DNA of 64,000 nucleotides from Pseudomonas paeninsulae (GCF_035621475.1 NZ_CP141799.1:3708501-3772500); one strand, 5' to 3'. Positions 8,762-19,946 are shown, numbered from the stretch's first letter. The notes: generated by a model from the letters alone, not told the origin. Numbers and translations: made by a program.

Positions 8762-9853
8762 TCAGTCCTCGCTGACTACGATGCTCGGCATGGCCTGCAC
8801 CTGCCGTTCACCCTGGGCGATACGCGCGCCAACATTACGGGCGATCTCCTGATAGATCATGGCGATCTGGCTTTCCGGGTCGGCGACTGTGGTCGGCTTG
8901 CCGCCGTCGGACTGCATGCGGATGGCCATCGACAGGGGCATGGACGCCAGCAGGTCGACACCGAACTGCGCCGCCAGCTTCTCGCCACCTCCTTCACCGA
9001 ACAGGTGTTCGGCATGGCCGCAGTTCGAGCAGATGTGCACCGCCATGTTTTCCACCACACCAAGCACCGGGATATTCACCTTGCGGAACATCTCCACGCC
9101 CTTCTTGGCATCCAGCAGCGCCAGATCCTGCGGCGTGGTGACGATCACCGCGCCGGACACCGGCACCTTCTGCGCCAGGGTCAGCTGGATGTCGCCAGTG
9201 CCTGGGGGCATGTCGACCACCAGATAATCCAGGTCGCCCCAGGCGGTCTGGGTGATCAACTGGATCAGCGCACCGGAGACCATTGGTCCGCGCCATACCA
9301 CCGGGGTGTTTTCGTCGGTCAGAAAGGCCATCGACATGACCTCGACGCCATGGGCCTTGAGCGGCACGAACCATTTCTGATCCTTGATCTCAGGCCGCGT
9401 GCCCTCGGGGATACCGAACATGATGCCCTGACTCGGCCCATAGATATCCGCATCGAGAATGCCGACCTTGGCACCTTCGCGCATCAGCGCCAGCGCCAGG
9501 TTGGCGGCCGTGGTCGATTTGCCCACGCCACCCTTGCCCGAGGCCACCGCGATCACGTTCTTCACGTTGGCCAGGGCCGGTATTTGCTCCTGCGCCTTAT
9601 GCGCCTCGATCACGCAATCGACCTGCACCTGCGCACTGTCGACGCCGTCGAGGTTTTCCAAGGCCATCTGCAGCATCTGCGCCCAGCCGCTCTTGAACAG
9701 GCCGGCGGCGTAACCCAGTTGCAGACGCACGCTGACTTTGCCGCCCTGGATATCCACTGCACGCAGACAGCCGGCGCTGACAGGGTCCTGATCAAGGTGG
9801 GGGTCGGTGTATTGGGACAGTGCAGCTTCGATCGCTGCGCGGGTGACGGACAT
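8762..9853 (-). CDS. apbC: Fe-S cluster carrier ATPase, Mrp/ApbC family
   Basis: A 363-residue P-loop NTPase that binds and delivers [4Fe-4S] clusters. An N-terminal MIP18-like domain (DUF59, residues 5-80) precedes the deviant Walker A SGKGGVGKST (residues 105-114), switch blocks VVDMPPGTGDIQL and the cluster-ligating CSNCG pair (CxxC) near residue 265. Its place opposite metG is conserved in Pseudomonas. ATG 9853 has GGGAG 6 bases upstream. No substrate can be deduced. Confidence 0.94.
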   Translation of the reverse strand: MSVTRAAIEAALSQYTDPHLDQDPVSAGCLRAVDIQGGKVSVRLQLGYAAGLFKSGWAQMLQMALENLDGVDSAQVQVDCVIEAHKAQEQIPALANVKNVIAVASGKGGVGKSTTAANLALALMREGAKVGILDADIYGPSQGIMFGIPEGTRPEIKDQKWFVPLKAHGVEVMSMAFLTDENTPVVWRGPMVSGALIQLITQTAWGDLDYLVVDMPPGTGDIQLTLAQKVPVSGAVIVTTPQDLALLDAKKGVEMFRKVNIPVLGVVENMAVHICSNCGHAEHLFGEGGGEKLAAQFGVDLLASMPLSMAIRMQSDGGKPTTVADPESQIAMIYQEIARNVGARIAQGERQVQAMPSIVVSED

Positions 9854-10052
9854 AGAAAACTCCCAGGGAAAGACCGAGCAAAACAGGCGGGTATATTACC
9901 CCGTAGGCTACGCCGCGCGCACCGCCTCTCTGGCTCATCGTCGCCCTTGGTCGACGCCGCGCAGCCTGCCCAGACGATCCAGCGGGTGAAAAAAATCCGC
10001 GCCGCCTATATAGTTGCCGACTTCTTTCGTTATACCAGTGCAGCCGATTCCC

Positions 10053-12095
10053 ATGAGCGAAGCCCGCAAGATTCTCGTTACCAGCGCCCTGCCCTATGCC
10101 AATGGTTCGATTCACCTTGGCCATATGCTCGAGTACATCCAGACCGACATGTGGGTGCGTTTCCAGAAGCTGCGCGGCAATCAGTGTGTGTACGTCTGCG
10201 CCGACGACGCCCATGGCTCGGCGATCATGCTGCGTGCCGAGAAAGAAGGCATCACCCCGGAACAGCTGATCGACAACGTCAAGGCCGAGCACACTGCCGA
10301 CTTCGGCGACTTTCTGGTGAATTTCGACAACTACCACTCGACCCACTCCGAAGAGAACCGCGAGCTATCGGCGGCGATCTACCTGAAACTGCGTGACGCC
10401 GGGCATATCGCCACCCGCTCGGTAACCCAATACTTCGACCCGGAAAAGGGCATGTTTCTCGCCGACCGCTTCATCAAGGGCAGCTGCCCGAAGTGCGGCG
10501 CCGAGGACCAGTACGGCGACAACTGCGAGAAATGTGGCGCCACCTATGAGCCCACGGAGCTGAAGAACCCGCGCTCGGCCATCTCCGGCGCCGTACCGGA
10601 GCTGCGCGACTCCAAACACCTCTTCTTCAAGCTGCCGGACTTCGAGGCCATGCTGAAAAGCTGGACCCGTGGCGGCGCCCTGCAGGACGCGGTGGCCAAC
10701 AAGATCGCCGAATGGCTGGACTCCGGCCTGAAGGAATGGGACATCAGCCGCGATGCGCCCTACTTCGGCTTCGAGATCCCCGACGAGCCCGGCAAGTACT
10801 TCTATGTCTGGCTGGACGCACCTGTTGGCTACATGGCCAGCTTCAAGAACCTCTGCGCACGCACCCCCGAGCTGGACTTCGACGCCTTCTGGGGCAAGGA
10901 CTCGACGGCCGAGCTGTACCACTTCATCGGCAAGGACATCGTCAACTTCCACGCCCTGTTCTGGCCAGCGATGCTCGAAGGCGCCGGCCTGCGCAAGCCG
11001 ACCGCCATCGCCGTGCATGGCTACCTGACCGTCAACGGCCAGAAGATGTCCAAGTCGCGCGGCACCTTTATCAAGGCGCGCACCTACCTGGATCATCTGA
11101 ACCCGGAATACCTACGTTACTACTACGCCGCCAAGCTGGCACGCGGCGTCGACGACCTCGACCTCAACCTCGAAGACTTCGTGCAGAAGGTCAACTCCGA
11201 TCTGGTCGGCAAGGTAGTCAACATCGCCAGTCGCTGCGCCGGCTTTATCCACAAGGGCAATGCTGGCGTGCTGGTCGCCGGCAACGCCGCCCCCGAGCTG
11301 ACTGAGGCCTTCCAGGCCGCAGCGCCGAGCATTGCCGAAGCCTACGAGGCGCGCGACTTTGCCCGTGCCATGCGCGAGATCATGGGCCTGGCCGACCGCG
11401 CCAACGCCTGGATCGCTGACAAGGCGCCCTGGTCCCTGGCCAAACAGGACGGCAAGCAGGACGAGGTGCAGGCCATCTGCGCCCTGGGCATCAATCTGTT
11501 CCGGCAGCTACTGATCTTCCTCAAGCCGGTGCTGCCGAAACTGGCCGCCGACGCAGAAGCTTTCCTGAATGTCGCGCCGCTGACCTGGAACGACCACCAG
11601 AGCCTGCTGGCCAACCATCAATTGAACCCGTTCAGCGCCCTGCTGACCCGTATCGAGCCTGCGAAAATCGACGCCATGATCGAAGCCTCCAAAGAAGACC
11701 TGGCCGCCAGCCAGACCGACAGCGCGCCGCAAGGCAATGGAGAACTAACCAAGGAGCCGCTGGCCGCGGAAATCGCCTTCGACGCCTTCGCCGCGGTCGA
11801 CCTGCGTATCGCCCTGATCGAGAAATGCGAATTCGTCGAAGGCGCTGACAAGCTGCTGCGCCTGACTCTGGATATCGGCGATGGCAAGCGCAACGTGTTC
11901 AGCGGGATCAAGAGTGCCTACCCGGACCCGAGCAAGCTGGAAGGCCGCCTGACCCTGTACGTGGCCAACCTGGCCGCGCGCAAGATGAAGTTCGGCGTGT
12001 CCGAAGGCATGGTCCTGGCTGCCGGCCCCGGCGGCGAGGAAATCTACCTGCTCAGCCCGGACAGCGGCGCCAAACCAGGCCAGCGGGTCAAGTAA
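10053..12095 (+). CDS. metG: Methionyl-tRNA synthetase
   Basis: A 680-residue class I aminoacyl-tRNA synthetase charging tRNA-Met. The HIGH-type motif HLGH is at residues 21-24 and KMSKS at 331-335. The zinc knuckle has Cys145, Cys148, Cys158 and Cys161 (CPKCG ... CEKCG). A C-terminal EMAP/Trbp111-like tRNA-binding domain (about 575-680) mediates dimerisation. The length matches the dimeric E. coli-type enzyme. The start has no strong Shine-Dalgarno, but [18 protein letters not shown] is the expected N-terminus. It is divergent from apbC. Confidence 0.97.
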   Translation: MSEARKILVTSALPYANGSIHLGHMLEYIQTDMWVRFQKLRGNQCVYVCADDAHGSAIMLRAEKEGITPEQLIDNVKAEHTADFGDFLVNFDNYHSTHSEENRELSAAIYLKLRDAGHIATRSVTQYFDPEKGMFLADRFIKGSCPKCGAEDQYGDNCEKCGATYEPTELKNPRSAISGAVPELRDSKHLFFKLPDFEAMLKSWTRGGALQDAVANKIAEWLDSGLKEWDISRDAPYFGFEIPDEPGKYFYVWLDAPVGYMASFKNLCARTPELDFDAFWGKDSTAELYHFIGKDIVNFHALFWPAMLEGAGLRKPTAIAVHGYLTVNGQKMSKSRGTFIKARTYLDHLNPEYLRYYYAAKLARGVDDLDLNLEDFVQKVNSDLVGKVVNIASRCAGFIHKGNAGVLVAGNAAPELTEAFQAAAPSIAEAYEARDFARAMREIMGLADRANAWIADKAPWSLAKQDGKQDEVQAICALGINLFRQLLIFLKPVLPKLAADAEAFLNVAPLTWNDHQSLLANHQLNPFSALLTRIEPAKIDAMIEASKEDLAASQTDSAPQGNGELTKEPLAAEIAFDAFAAVDLRIALIEKCEFVEGADKLLRLTLDIGDGKRNVFSGIKSAYPDPSKLEGRLTLYVANLAARKMKFGVSEGMVLAAGPGGEEIYLLSPDSGAKPGQRVK

Positions 12096-12105
12096 CGCTA
12101 CTGCG

Positions 12106-12134
12106 GCGTATTGGCGCAGCGTGCCCCAATACGC
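12106..12134 (+). other. Hairpin between metG and rsxA
   Basis: GCGTATTGG and CCAATACGC are perfect 9-bp arms around an 11-base loop, 11 bases after the metG stop. No T run follows, so this is a possible attenuating or stabilising hairpin rather than a clear terminator. Confidence 0.4.
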
Positions 12135-12253
12135 TGCGCTAGCCTTATGCTAGCCACTCAAGGACGCTGATCCGGCTTGTGTGGCCGGATCGGCTTGTCG
12201 ATAATAGACACCCCTTTTCCCACGGCCTTGCCTGTCCACCAACGGAACCCGCA

Positions 12254-12838
12254 ATGACCGAACTCGCCTTGATCATGGTCAGCGCCATCCTGGTCAACAA
12301 CTTCGTACTGGTGCAGTTCCTCGGCCTGTGCCCGTTTATGGGCGTGTCGAGGAAGATCGAGACGGCCATCGGCTTGTCCCTCGCCACCACCTTCGTCCTG
12401 ACCCTGGCCGCCATGTGCAGCTACCTGGTCCAGCAATACGTGCTCAAGCCGCTGGATATCGAATTCCTGCGCACCATCAGCTTTATCCTGGTGATCGCCG
12501 TGGTGGTGCAGTTCACCGAAATGGTGGTGAACAAGACCAGTCCGCTGCTGTACCGCGTGCTCGGTATCTTCCTGCCGCTGATCACCACCAACTGCATCGT
12601 CCTCGGCGTGGCCCTGCTCAATGCCAACAAGGCCGAGTTCACCTTTATCACCGCCACCGCCAATGGTTTCGCCGCCGGGCTCGGTTTCTCCCTGGTGCTG
12701 GTGCTGTTCGCCGCCATGCGTGAGCGCATCGCCATCGCCGACGTGCCGAAAAACTTCCAGGGTGCAGCCATCGGCATGGTTACGGCCGGCCTGATGTCGC
12801 TGGCGTTCATGGGCTTTACCGGCCTGATCAAGCTATGA
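12254..12838 (+). CDS. rsxA: Rsx/Rnf electron transport complex subunit A
   Basis: A 194-residue inner-membrane protein with six helices and the signature [16 protein letters not shown], and the mirrored partner motif [10 protein letters not shown]. The conserved Cys residues of RsxA and RsxE together bind a [2Fe-2S] cluster in the membrane. The complex moves electrons between NADH and ferredoxin coupled to ion flow, and in enterobacteria it keeps SoxR reduced. It is first in the rsxABCDGE operon and overlaps rsxB by 4 bases (ATGA). Confidence 0.96.
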   Translation: MTELALIMVSAILVNNFVLVQFLGLCPFMGVSRKIETAIGLSLATTFVLTLAAMCSYLVQQYVLKPLDIEFLRTISFILVIAVVVQFTEMVVNKTSPLLYRVLGIFLPLITTNCIVLGVALLNANKAEFTFITATANGFAAGLGFSLVLVLFAAMRERIAIADVPKNFQGAAIGMVTAGLMSLAFMGFTGLIKL

Positions 12839-13410
12839 GCCTGTTGCTCAGCGCGGTTCTTGCCCTGCTGGCGCTGTGCCTGGTGGCCGGCGCCATCCTC
12901 GGTTTCGCCGCCGTGCGCTTCAAGGTCGAAGGCAACCCGATCGCCGAGCAGATCAACGCCTTGCTGCCGCAGACCCAGTGCGGCCAGTGCGGCTATCCCG
13001 GTTGCAAGCCCTATGCCGAGGCGATTGCCGGCGGCGACAAGATCAACAAGTGCCCACCGGGCGGCGAAGCGACCATCCAGGCACTGGCCGACCTGCTGGA
13101 TGTCGAGGCTGAAGCCCTGGACGCGGTGGAAGGCGAAAAACCGCAGATGGTCGCCTACATTCGCGAGGCCGAATGCATCGGCTGCACCAAGTGCATCCAG
13201 GCCTGTCCGGTGGACGCTATTGTCGGCGCGGCCAAGCAGATGCACACGGTGATCGTCTCCGAATGCACCGGCTGCGACCTGTGCGTCGAACCCTGTCCGG
13301 TGGACTGCATCGACATGCTTCCGCTGGACAGCAGCGTGCAAAGCTGGAAGTGGAGCAAACCCCTGGCACCTGGCCAGTTGATCGCCACCGATCGGGAGCA
13401 GGCGGCATGA
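12835..13410 (+). CDS. rsxB: Rsx/Rnf complex ferredoxin subunit B
   Basis: A 191-residue polyferredoxin. An N-terminal membrane anchor ([19 protein letters not shown]) is followed by a Cys cluster CGQCGYPGC (about residues 47-55). Two ferredoxin-type [4Fe-4S] motifs follow: [12 protein letters not shown] and [12 protein letters not shown]. RsxB relays electrons between RsxC and the membrane subunits. It starts inside the rsxA stop and overlaps rsxC by 4 bases, indicating translational coupling. Confidence 0.96.
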   Translation: MSLLLSAVLALLALCLVAGAILGFAAVRFKVEGNPIAEQINALLPQTQCGQCGYPGCKPYAEAIAGGDKINKCPPGGEATIQALADLLDVEAEALDAVEGEKPQMVAYIREAECIGCTKCIQACPVDAIVGAAKQMHTVIVSECTGCDLCVEPCPVDCIDMLPLDSSVQSWKWSKPLAPGQLIATDREQAA

Positions 13411-16400
13411 CGGCGATGCAACCCATGGCTTGGGATATCCCCGGCGGCATTCATCCGCCGGAGCGCAAACAACTCTCCAACCGCACGCCGATCCAGCCCG
13501 CACCGTTGCCCAAGCGCCTGGTGTTGCCGCTCAACCAGCACATTGGCGCTGCGGCCGAGCCGGTGGTTAGCCTGGGCCAACGGGTACTCAAGGGCCAGCT
13601 GATCGCTGCTGCCAATGGTTTCGTCAGCGTGCCGCTGCATGCCCCGACCTCCGGCACTATCAGTTTTATCGGCCCGCAGCCTTATCCACATGTTTCCGGC
13701 ATGCTTGCCCCGGCCATCGTCATCGACAGCGATGGCCTGGATCAGTGGTGCGCACTGACGCCCTGCCTGGACTACCGCCACCTGGAAAACAGCAGCCTGC
13801 TGGAGATGATTCGCCAGGCCGGGATCAGCGGCCTGGGCGGCGCTGGCTTCCCCACGGCGGTCAAGCTCAACGCGCGACCCACCCAGAAAGTCCATACGCT
13901 GGTGATCAACGGTACCGAGTGCGAGCCGTACATCACGGCCGATGACCTGTTGATGCGCGAACGAACCGAGCAGCTGATCTCCGGCATCGACATCCTTGCG
14001 CAACTGATCCAGCCCGATCAGGTGCTGATCGGCGTCGAAGACAACAAGCCTGAAGCCATCGCCGCACTGCGCACGGCCTTGAGCGAGCGCAGTTATCAAC
14101 TGCGGGTCTTCCCGACCAAATACCCCTCGGGCGGCGAGAAGCAACTGATCCAGATTCTCACCGGCGTCGAAGTACCCAGCGGCGGCCTGCCGGCGGATAT
14201 CGGCATCCTCTGCCAGAACGTCGGCACCTGCAAAGCCATCCACGATGCGGTGATTCTCGGCAAACCGCTGATCTCGCGCATCACCACCCTTACCGGCGAG
14301 GCTCTGGCGCAACCAATGAACGTCGAGGTGCTGCTCGGCACCCCGGTCGGCGAACTGCTGGAGTTTGCCGGCCTCGACCGCAGCAAGCTCAACCGCCTGA
14401 TCATGGGCGGGCCGATGATGGGCTTTACCCTGCCCGACTTCGACGTACCGCTGATCAAGACCACCAACTGCCTGCTCGCCGCGACCAGCGCCGAATTGCC
14501 AGCGCCGCCGCCGGCCATGCCCTGCATTCGCTGTGGTGAATGCGCCGAGGTCTGTCCGGCCAGCCTGCTGCCGCAGCAATTGCATTTCTTCGCCATCGGC
14601 CAGGAACACGAGCAGCTCAAGGCGCACAACCTGTTCGACTGCATCGAATGCGGCGCTTGTGCCTATGTCTGCCCGTCGAGCATTCCCCTGGTGCAGTACT
14701 ACCGTGCGGCCAAGGGCGAAATTCGCGACCTTGAACAGAAGCAGCTCAAGGCCGAGCAGTCCAAGCAGCGCTTCGAGCTGCGCCAGGAGCGCCTGCGCCG
14801 CGCCGAAGAGCAGAAAGAAGCCGAGCGCAAGGCCCGCGCCGAGAAAGCCGCCCGCGCCAAAGCCGCCCAGGCCGAAGCATCAGCGAGCACTGACGATGAC
14901 GCGCAAGCAGGCAAGCCGGCCGGCCTCGGCGATGACCTGAAGAAACTCAAGATCGAAGCCAGCATGGCCCAGGTCGCACTGAAGAAGGCCGAGAAACAAC
15001 TGGTGGCCCACGTCACGCCCGAGATGCAGGCCCAGGTCGACCAGCTGCGCAGTGCCGCAACAACCGCACAGCAGGCTCTGGATGCCGCCGTAGCGGCCAC
15101 CCCACCCGCCGCAACAACGCCTGCGGTGGACGACGGCGGCGCCCTGAAGAAAGCCAAGATCGACGCCGCCATGCTCCGCGCCCAGCTGCGCAAGCTGGAG
15201 AAAGCCGAGGCACCAAGCCCAGAACAGCAGAACGAACTGCAACAACTGCGCGAGCAGCTACAGGCGGCAGAAAAACTGCTGGCTGAACTGGAAACCCAGG
15301 CTCCCGCCGCGTCAGCCAAACCTGTCGCCGACGACGCCCTGAAAAAAGCCAAGATCGACGCCGCCATGCTCCGCGCCCAGCTGCGCAAGCTGGAGAAACT
15401 TGAGGCGCCAAGCCCTGAACAGCAGAGCGAACTGCAACAACTGCGCGAGCAGCTACAGGCGGCAGAAAAACTGCTGGCTGAGCTGGAAACCCAGGCTCCC
15501 ATCGCGTCAGCCAAACCTGTCGATGACGGTGCGCTGAAGAAAGCCAAGATCGACGCCGCCATGCTCCGCGCCCAGCTGCGCAAGCTGGAGAAAGCCGAGG
15601 CACCAAGCCCAGAACAGCAGAACGAACTGCAACAACTGCGCGAGCAGCTACAGGCGGCAGAAAAACTGCTGGCTGAACTGGAAACCCAGGCTCCCGCCGC
15701 GTCAGCCAAACCTGTCGCCGACGACGCCCTGAAAAAATCCAAGATCGACGCCGCCATGCTCCGTGCCCAGTTGCGCAAGCTGGAGAAACTTGATGCACCC
15801 AGCCCTGAACAGCAGAGCGAACTGCAACAACTGCGCGAGCAGCTACAGGCGGCAGAAAAACTGCTGGCTGAACTGGAAACCCAGGCTCCCGCCGCGACAG
15901 CCAAACCTGTCGCCGACGACGCCCTGAAAAAAGCCAAGATCGACGCCGCCATGCTCCGCGCCCAGCTGCGCAAGCTGGAGAAAGCCGGGACACCCAGCCC
16001 TGAACAGCAGAGCGAACTGCAACAACTGCGCGAGCAGCTACAGGCGGCAGAAAAACTGCTGACTGAACTGGAAACCCAGGCTCCCGCCGCGACAGCCAAA
16101 CCTGTCGCCGACGACGCCCTGAAAAAAGCCAAGATCGACGCCGCCATGCTCCGCGCCCAGCTGCGCAAGCTGGAGAAAGCCGGGACACCCAGCCCTGAAC
16201 AGCAGAGCGAACTGCAACAACTGCGCGAGCAGCTACAGGCGGCAGAAAAACTGCTGACTGAACTGGAAACCCAGGCTCCCGCCGCGTCAGCCAAACCTGT
16301 CGATGACGGCGCGCTGAAAAAAGCCAAGATAGAACTGGCGATGAAACGCGCTGCGCTGAAAAAAGCCGAGAAAACCGGCAGCGATGAAACCGAACTAGGC

Positions 16401-16661
16401 AGTCTGCGCGATGCGTTGGCCCAGGCCGAACAGGCGCTGCACACTGCCGAAGCAACATCCCGCAAGCCTGCGCCGACGCTGGTACGCACCGACAAAATCC
16501 CGACCGACGACACCACCCGCGCCCTTAAAACCGAAGTAGCCTTCGCCCGCGCCGACCTGCGCAAACTGGAACGCGACGAGAGCAGTGCCACCGATGCCCT
16601 GGCGGCAGCCCGTCAACGCCTGGTAGAAGCCGAACAGAAATTACAGCAACACGCAGGCTAA
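13407..16661 (+). CDS. rsxC: Rsx/Rnf complex subunit C with expanded repeat tail
   Basis: A 1084-residue NADH-oxidising subunit, well above the usual ~450-residue core. Residues 1-450 hold the RnfC N-terminal beta barrel, the NADH/FMN domain ([28 protein letters not shown]) and two [4Fe-4S] motifs ([12 protein letters not shown] near residue 373, [12 protein letters not shown] near 412). A charged coiled coil follows. Residues 579-968 are six exact-length 65-residue repeats plus a degenerate seventh, all starting ALKKAKID. Long Ala/Lys/Glu-rich RnfC tails are known in gammaproteobacteria, but repeat number varies. ATG 13407 overlaps the rsxB stop. Confidence 0.95.
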   Translation: MTAMQPMAWDIPGGIHPPERKQLSNRTPIQPAPLPKRLVLPLNQHIGAAAEPVVSLGQRVLKGQLIAAANGFVSVPLHAPTSGTISFIGPQPYPHVSGMLAPAIVIDSDGLDQWCALTPCLDYRHLENSSLLEMIRQAGISGLGGAGFPTAVKLNARPTQKVHTLVINGTECEPYITADDLLMRERTEQLISGIDILAQLIQPDQVLIGVEDNKPEAIAALRTALSERSYQLRVFPTKYPSGGEKQLIQILTGVEVPSGGLPADIGILCQNVGTCKAIHDAVILGKPLISRITTLTGEALAQPMNVEVLLGTPVGELLEFAGLDRSKLNRLIMGGPMMGFTLPDFDVPLIKTTNCLLAATSAELPAPPPAMPCIRCGECAEVCPASLLPQQLHFFAIGQEHEQLKAHNLFDCIECGACAYVCPSSIPLVQYYRAAKGEIRDLEQKQLKAEQSKQRFELRQERLRRAEEQKEAERKARAEKAARAKAAQAEASASTDDDAQAGKPAGLGDDLKKLKIEASMAQVALKKAEKQLVAHVTPEMQAQVDQLRSAATTAQQALDAAVAATPPAATTPAVDDGGALKKAKIDAAMLRAQLRKLEKAEAPSPEQQNELQQLREQLQAAEKLLAELETQAPAASAKPVADDALKKAKIDAAMLRAQLRKLEKLEAPSPEQQSELQQLREQLQAAEKLLAELETQAPIASAKPVDDGALKKAKIDAAMLRAQLRKLEKAEAPSPEQQNELQQLREQLQAAEKLLAELETQAPAASAKPVADDALKKSKIDAAMLRAQLRKLEKLDAPSPEQQSELQQLREQLQAAEKLLAELETQAPAATAKPVADDALKKAKIDAAMLRAQLRKLEKAGTPSPEQQSELQQLREQLQAAEKLLTELETQAPAATAKPVADDALKKAKIDAAMLRAQLRKLEKAGTPSPEQQSELQQLREQLQAAEKLLTELETQAPAASAKPVDDGALKKAKIELAMKRAALKKAEKTGSDETELGSLRDALAQAEQALHTAEATSRKPAPTLVRTDKIPTDDTTRALKTEVAFARADLRKLERDESSATDALAAARQRLVEAEQKLQQHAG
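15141..16310 (+). repeat. Six tandem 195-bp repeats inside rsxC
   Basis: The unit beginning GCC-CTG-AA(G/A)-AAA-GCC recurs at 15141, 15336, 15531, 15726, 15921 and 16116, always 195 bases apart. A degraded copy starts at 16311. Each encodes 65 residues predicted to form a helical hairpin with the linker SPEQQ(N/S)ELQQLREQL. Copies 1 and 3 share [13 protein letters not shown], copies 2 and 4 share KL(E/D)[10 protein letters not shown], and 5 and 6 share [13 protein letters not shown]. This implies a 390-bp doubling plus a separate 195-bp doubling. Differences between copies are mostly silent or conservative. Confidence 0.97.
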
Positions 16662-16670
16662 CCGACACCC

Positions 16671-16744
16671 TGTAACCCGGATGCAATCCGGAGGCAGTGT
16701 CGAGCATGCCCGCTGGTAATACCCCGGAGTGCATCCGGGCTACG
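16671..16744. repeat. Inverted pair of palindromic repeats (REPIN-like) between rsxC and rsxD
   Basis: GTAACCCGGATGCAATCCGG (16672-16691) and CCCCGGAGTGCATCCGGGCT (16722-16741, continuing TAC) are nearly perfect reverse complements about 30 bases apart. The same arm recurs at 59655-59670 and in degraded form at 38577-38599, as expected for a dispersed REP family. Confidence 0.7.
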
Positions 16745-16807
16745 ATTTTTAACAGCCTTTATGGCGGCGCACCGCGCAGCCTACGCAAGCCACTAACCGG
16801 AGTGCCA

Positions 16808-17839
16808 ATGGCTCTGCCCCGTATCACATCGCCCCACGCCAAGGGCAGCAATCGTACCCAGCAGGTGATGCTGCAGGTACTGCTGGCCACCGTGCCGGGG
16901 ATCCTGGCGCTGACCTGGCTGTTCGGCTTCGGCACCCTGACCAACCTGCTCTGGGCCAGCGCCTGCGCCCTGGGCTTCGAAGCAGCGATCCTGGCCCTGC
17001 GCCAGCGACCCCTGGGATTTTTCCTCAATGACTACAGCGCCTTGGTCACCGCGGTGCTGCTGGCCCTGGCCCTACCAGCCTATTCGCCTTGGTGGCTGAC
17101 CCTGATCGCCACCGGCTTCGCCATCGTCTTCGGCAAGCAACTGTACGGCGGCCTCGGGCAGAACCCATTCAACCCGGCAATGCTCGGTTATGTAGTGGTG
17201 CTGATCTCCTTCCCAGTGGAAATGACCAGTTGGCCAGCGCCGCACACGGTCGGCCTGCTCGATGGCCTGCAGCACATTTTCGGCCTGGCCGCCCTGCCCG
17301 ATGGCTGGACCCAGGCCACGGCGCTGGATGCCATCAAGATCAATAAAAGCCTGACCATGGACGAACTCTGGGCACAAAGCCCGGCGTTTGGCCGCTTCGG
17401 CGGCGCCGGGGCTGAAGCCGTCAACCTAGCCTTTCTCGCCGGTGGTCTCTATCTGCTCTACAAGCGCCTGTTCACTTGGCACGCGCCCGCGGGCATGCTC
17501 GCCTCCCTGGCCCTCATGAGCCTGCTGTTCTGGCATGGCTCGGGCTCGGATTCCAATGGCTCACCGCTGTTTCACCTGCTCACCGGCGCCACCATGCTGG
17601 GCGCCTTCTTCATCGTCACCGACCCGGTATCCGGCGCCACCAGCAATCGTGGCCGCCTGATTTTCGGCGCAGGCGTCGGCGTGCTGGTCTATGTGATCCG
17701 CGCCTGGGGCGGCTACCCGGATGCCGTGGCCTTCGCCGTGCTGCTGATGAACCTGGCAGCGCCAACCATCGACTACTACACCCGACCGCGCACCTACGGT
17801 CATCGCAAGCCGACTCGCGGCTTCAAGTTGGGAGAATAG
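16808..17839 (+). CDS. rsxD: Rsx/Rnf complex subunit D
   Basis: A 343-residue membrane subunit with about nine helices, related to NqrB. Its flavin attachment motif DPVSGATSNRG (covalent FMN through the Thr) and the quinone/flavin-site block GGLGQNPFNPAMLGYVV are present. It takes part in transmembrane electron and ion transfer. ATG 16808 is chosen because GGAG lies 6 bases upstream and the conserved protein starts there; an earlier in-frame start would translate the REPIN at 16671-16744. rsxG starts 3 bases after the stop. Confidence 0.94.
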   Translation: MALPRITSPHAKGSNRTQQVMLQVLLATVPGILALTWLFGFGTLTNLLWASACALGFEAAILALRQRPLGFFLNDYSALVTAVLLALALPAYSPWWLTLIATGFAIVFGKQLYGGLGQNPFNPAMLGYVVVLISFPVEMTSWPAPHTVGLLDGLQHIFGLAALPDGWTQATALDAIKINKSLTMDELWAQSPAFGRFGGAGAEAVNLAFLAGGLYLLYKRLFTWHAPAGMLASLALMSLLFWHGSGSDSNGSPLFHLLTGATMLGAFFIVTDPVSGATSNRGRLIFGAGVGVLVYVIRAWGGYPDAVAFAVLLMNLAAPTIDYYTRPRTYGHRKPTRGFKLGE

Positions 17840-17842
17840 AGA

Positions 17843-18601
17843 ATGCTCCCGGAAATCAGCCGTTCGATGCTGAAAAACAGCCTGGTGCTCGGCCTCTTTG
17901 CCATCGTCACGGTGGGCCTGGTGACACTGATCCAGCAGGCCACCGCCACGCGGATCGAGGCCTCTGCGCGCGCCGCACAGGTCCGTGCGCTGGGCGAGAT
18001 TCTCCCCCCTGGCAGCTATGACAACCACTTGCTGGATAACAGCATCAGCGTGCACGACCCCTTGCTTGGCAACCGCAGTCCGCAGCCCGCTTATATCGCC
18101 CTGAAAGATGGCCAAGCCAACGCGGTGATCCTCCAGGCCACCGCACCGGACGGTTACAGCGGTGCAATCCGCTTGCTGGTCGGTATTGGTGCAGATGGCC
18201 GCCTGGCCGGTGTGCGCGTACTCAGCCACCGTGAAACCCCAGGTCTGGGCGATAAGGTCGACCGGACGAAAAGCAACTGGATCCTGGGTTTCGCTGGCAA
18301 GTCACTCGACAATCCAGGCGAAACCGGCTGGGCGGTCAGAAAGGATCGCGGCGAGTTCGATCAGTTCGCCGGCGCCACCATCACGCCGCGCGCGGTGGTT
18401 AAAGCGGTGCATAACGCGCTGCTGTATTTCGATCAGCACCGCGCCGAACTGCTGGTCACCCGCACTACTGACGCTGCCAGCGACACCGCCTTGCAGCACA
18501 AGGCTGAGGCCGACTCCGAGGTCACCCATTCGCGCGCCGGCAGTGCCGCTAGCCGCGAGGGCGACAGCAGCGCCCCTGATGATCGAGGAACCGCGCCATG
18601 A
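17843..18601 (+). CDS. rsxG: Rsx/Rnf complex subunit G
   Basis: A 252-residue protein with one N-terminal membrane helix ([18 protein letters not shown]) and a periplasmic FMN-binding domain. The flavinylation motif appears as FAGATITP, with the acceptor Thr, preceded by [13 protein letters not shown]. The last ~45 residues are a low-complexity polar extension rich in Ala, Ser and Glu beyond the usual ~210-residue family length. GGAGA precedes the ATG, and the stop overlaps rsxE by 4 bases. Confidence 0.94.
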   Translation: MLPEISRSMLKNSLVLGLFAIVTVGLVTLIQQATATRIEASARAAQVRALGEILPPGSYDNHLLDNSISVHDPLLGNRSPQPAYIALKDGQANAVILQATAPDGYSGAIRLLVGIGADGRLAGVRVLSHRETPGLGDKVDRTKSNWILGFAGKSLDNPGETGWAVRKDRGEFDQFAGATITPRAVVKAVHNALLYFDQHRAELLVTRTTDAASDTALQHKAEADSEVTHSRAGSAASREGDSSAPDDRGTAP

Positions 18602-19311
18602 GCAGCCCCAGCTATCGCGATATCACCCTTAACGGCCTGTGGAAGAACAACCCGGCCCTGGTTCAGCTGCTCGGTCTCTGCCCGCTGCTCGGCGTCAGCA
18701 ACTCCACGGTCAATGCCCTGGGCCTGGCCCTGGCCAGTGCGGTGGTACTGATCTGCTCCAACACCGCGGTATCGCTGGTGCGCGGCGTGGTCAATACCGC
18801 CGTGCGCCTGCCCGCCTTCGTGATGATCATCGCCGCGCTGACCACCTGCATCGAGCTATTGATGCAGGCCTACACCTACGAGCTGTATCAGATCCTCGGC
18901 ATCTTCATTCCGTTGATCACCACCAACTGCGTGATCCTCGGTCGCGCCGACGGTTTTGCGGCGAAGAACGATCCGGGGCGGGCCGCCTATGATGGCCTGG
19001 TGATGGGTATCGGTTTCGGCGTGGTACTGGTCATGATTGGCGCCCTGCGCGAACTGCTCGGTACCGGCGCACTATTTGCCAACATGCACTTGCTGTTCGG
19101 CCCGATCGCAGCAGATTGGCAGCTGACCCTGTTCGCCGACTACAAAGGCTTCCTCCTGGCCATCCTGCCGCCGGGAGCCTTCATCATGCTCGGCCTGCTC
19201 ATCGCCGGAAAGAACCGCATCGATGAAGTGCTAACCGAACGGGCCAAGGCAAAACAGGTCGACGTGCCGGTGCAAAGCCGTCGGGTGCGGGTCACCGGAG
19301 TGATCGAGTGA
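18598..19311 (+). CDS. rsxE: Rsx/Rnf complex subunit E
   Basis: A 237-residue six-helix membrane protein paired with RsxA. The mirrored Cys motifs [15 protein letters not shown] and [13 protein letters not shown] provide ligands for the shared membrane [2Fe-2S] cluster. It overlaps rsxG at its start and nth at its end, both by 4 bases (ATGA and GTGA). Confidence 0.95.
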   Translation: MSSPSYRDITLNGLWKNNPALVQLLGLCPLLGVSNSTVNALGLALASAVVLICSNTAVSLVRGVVNTAVRLPAFVMIIAALTTCIELLMQAYTYELYQILGIFIPLITTNCVILGRADGFAAKNDPGRAAYDGLVMGIGFGVVLVMIGALRELLGTGALFANMHLLFGPIAADWQLTLFADYKGFLLAILPPGAFIMLGLLIAGKNRIDEVLTERAKAKQVDVPVQSRRVRVTGVIE

Positions 19312-19946
19312 ACGCCGCCAAGCGCCACGAAATATTTCGTCGCCTGCATGAAGATAATCCAGAGCCAAAAACCGAGCTGGCCTACAGCTCGCCTTTCGAG
19401 CTGCTGATCGCAGTCATTCTCTCGGCCCAGGCCACCGATGTTAGTGTCAACAAGGCGACCGCCAAGCTTTACCCGGTGGCCAACACACCAGAAGCTATCT
19501 ATGCCCTGGGTGTGGCAGGTTTGAGCGAATACATAAAAACTATCGGCCTGTTCAACGGCAAAGCGAAGAATGTCATCGAAACCTGCCGCCTGCTGGTCGA
19601 GCTGCACAGCAGCCAGGTACCGCAGACTCGCGAAGCCCTCGAAGCCTTGCCAGGGGTCGGCCGCAAGACCGCCAACGTGGTGCTCAACACAGCCTTTCGT
19701 CAGCTGACCATGGCGGTGGACACGCATATTTTCCGGGTCAGCAACCGCACCGGGATAGCTCCTGGCAAGAATGTGCTCGAGGTGGAAAAGCAGCTGCTGA
19801 AGTTTGTGCCCAAGGAATTTCTCCTCGATTCACACCACTGGCTGATCCTCCATGGTCGCTATGTTTGCCTGGCGCGCAAGCCGCGCTGCGGCAGTTGCCG
19901 CATCGAAGACCTGTGCGAATACAAGGACAAAACCTCGGACGATTGA
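19308..19946 (+). CDS. nth: Endonuclease III
   Basis: A 212-residue DNA glycosylase/AP lyase removing oxidised pyrimidines. The helix-hairpin-helix [14 protein letters not shown] includes the catalytic Lys (about 120). The catalytic Asp lies in [11 protein letters not shown], and the C-terminal [4Fe-4S] loop is C-x6-C-x2-C-x5-C ([17 protein letters not shown]). Translation begins at a GTG overlapping the rsxE stop. The coupling of nth to rsx is widely conserved in gammaproteobacteria, perhaps because both respond to redox or Fe-S status. Confidence 0.96.
   Translation: MNAAKRHEIFRRLHEDNPEPKTELAYSSPFELLIAVILSAQATDVSVNKATAKLYPVANTPEAIYALGVAGLSEYIKTIGLFNGKAKNVIETCRLLVELHSSQVPQTREALEALPGVGRKTANVVLNTAFRQLTMAVDTHIFRVSNRTGIAPGKNVLEVEKQLLKFVPKEFLLDSHHWLILHGRYVCLARKPRCGSCRIEDLCEYKDKTSDD

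Noticed and set aside
8732..10396. Plus-strand open frame of about 554 codons
   Set aside because: Antisense of apbC running into metG out of frame; His/Gly/Arg-rich noise.
15141..16310. Regular repeats considered as a CRISPR array
   Set aside because: Units are 195 bp, contiguous and in frame inside rsxC, with no short direct repeats or unique spacers.
14699..16591. Very long minus-strand open frame (about 630 codons) inside rsxC, plus a second at 15013-16458
   Set aside because: They are antisense shadows of the high-GC tandem repeats in rsxC. The implied proteins are repetitive Ser/Cys- or Arg-rich strings with no recognisable domain.
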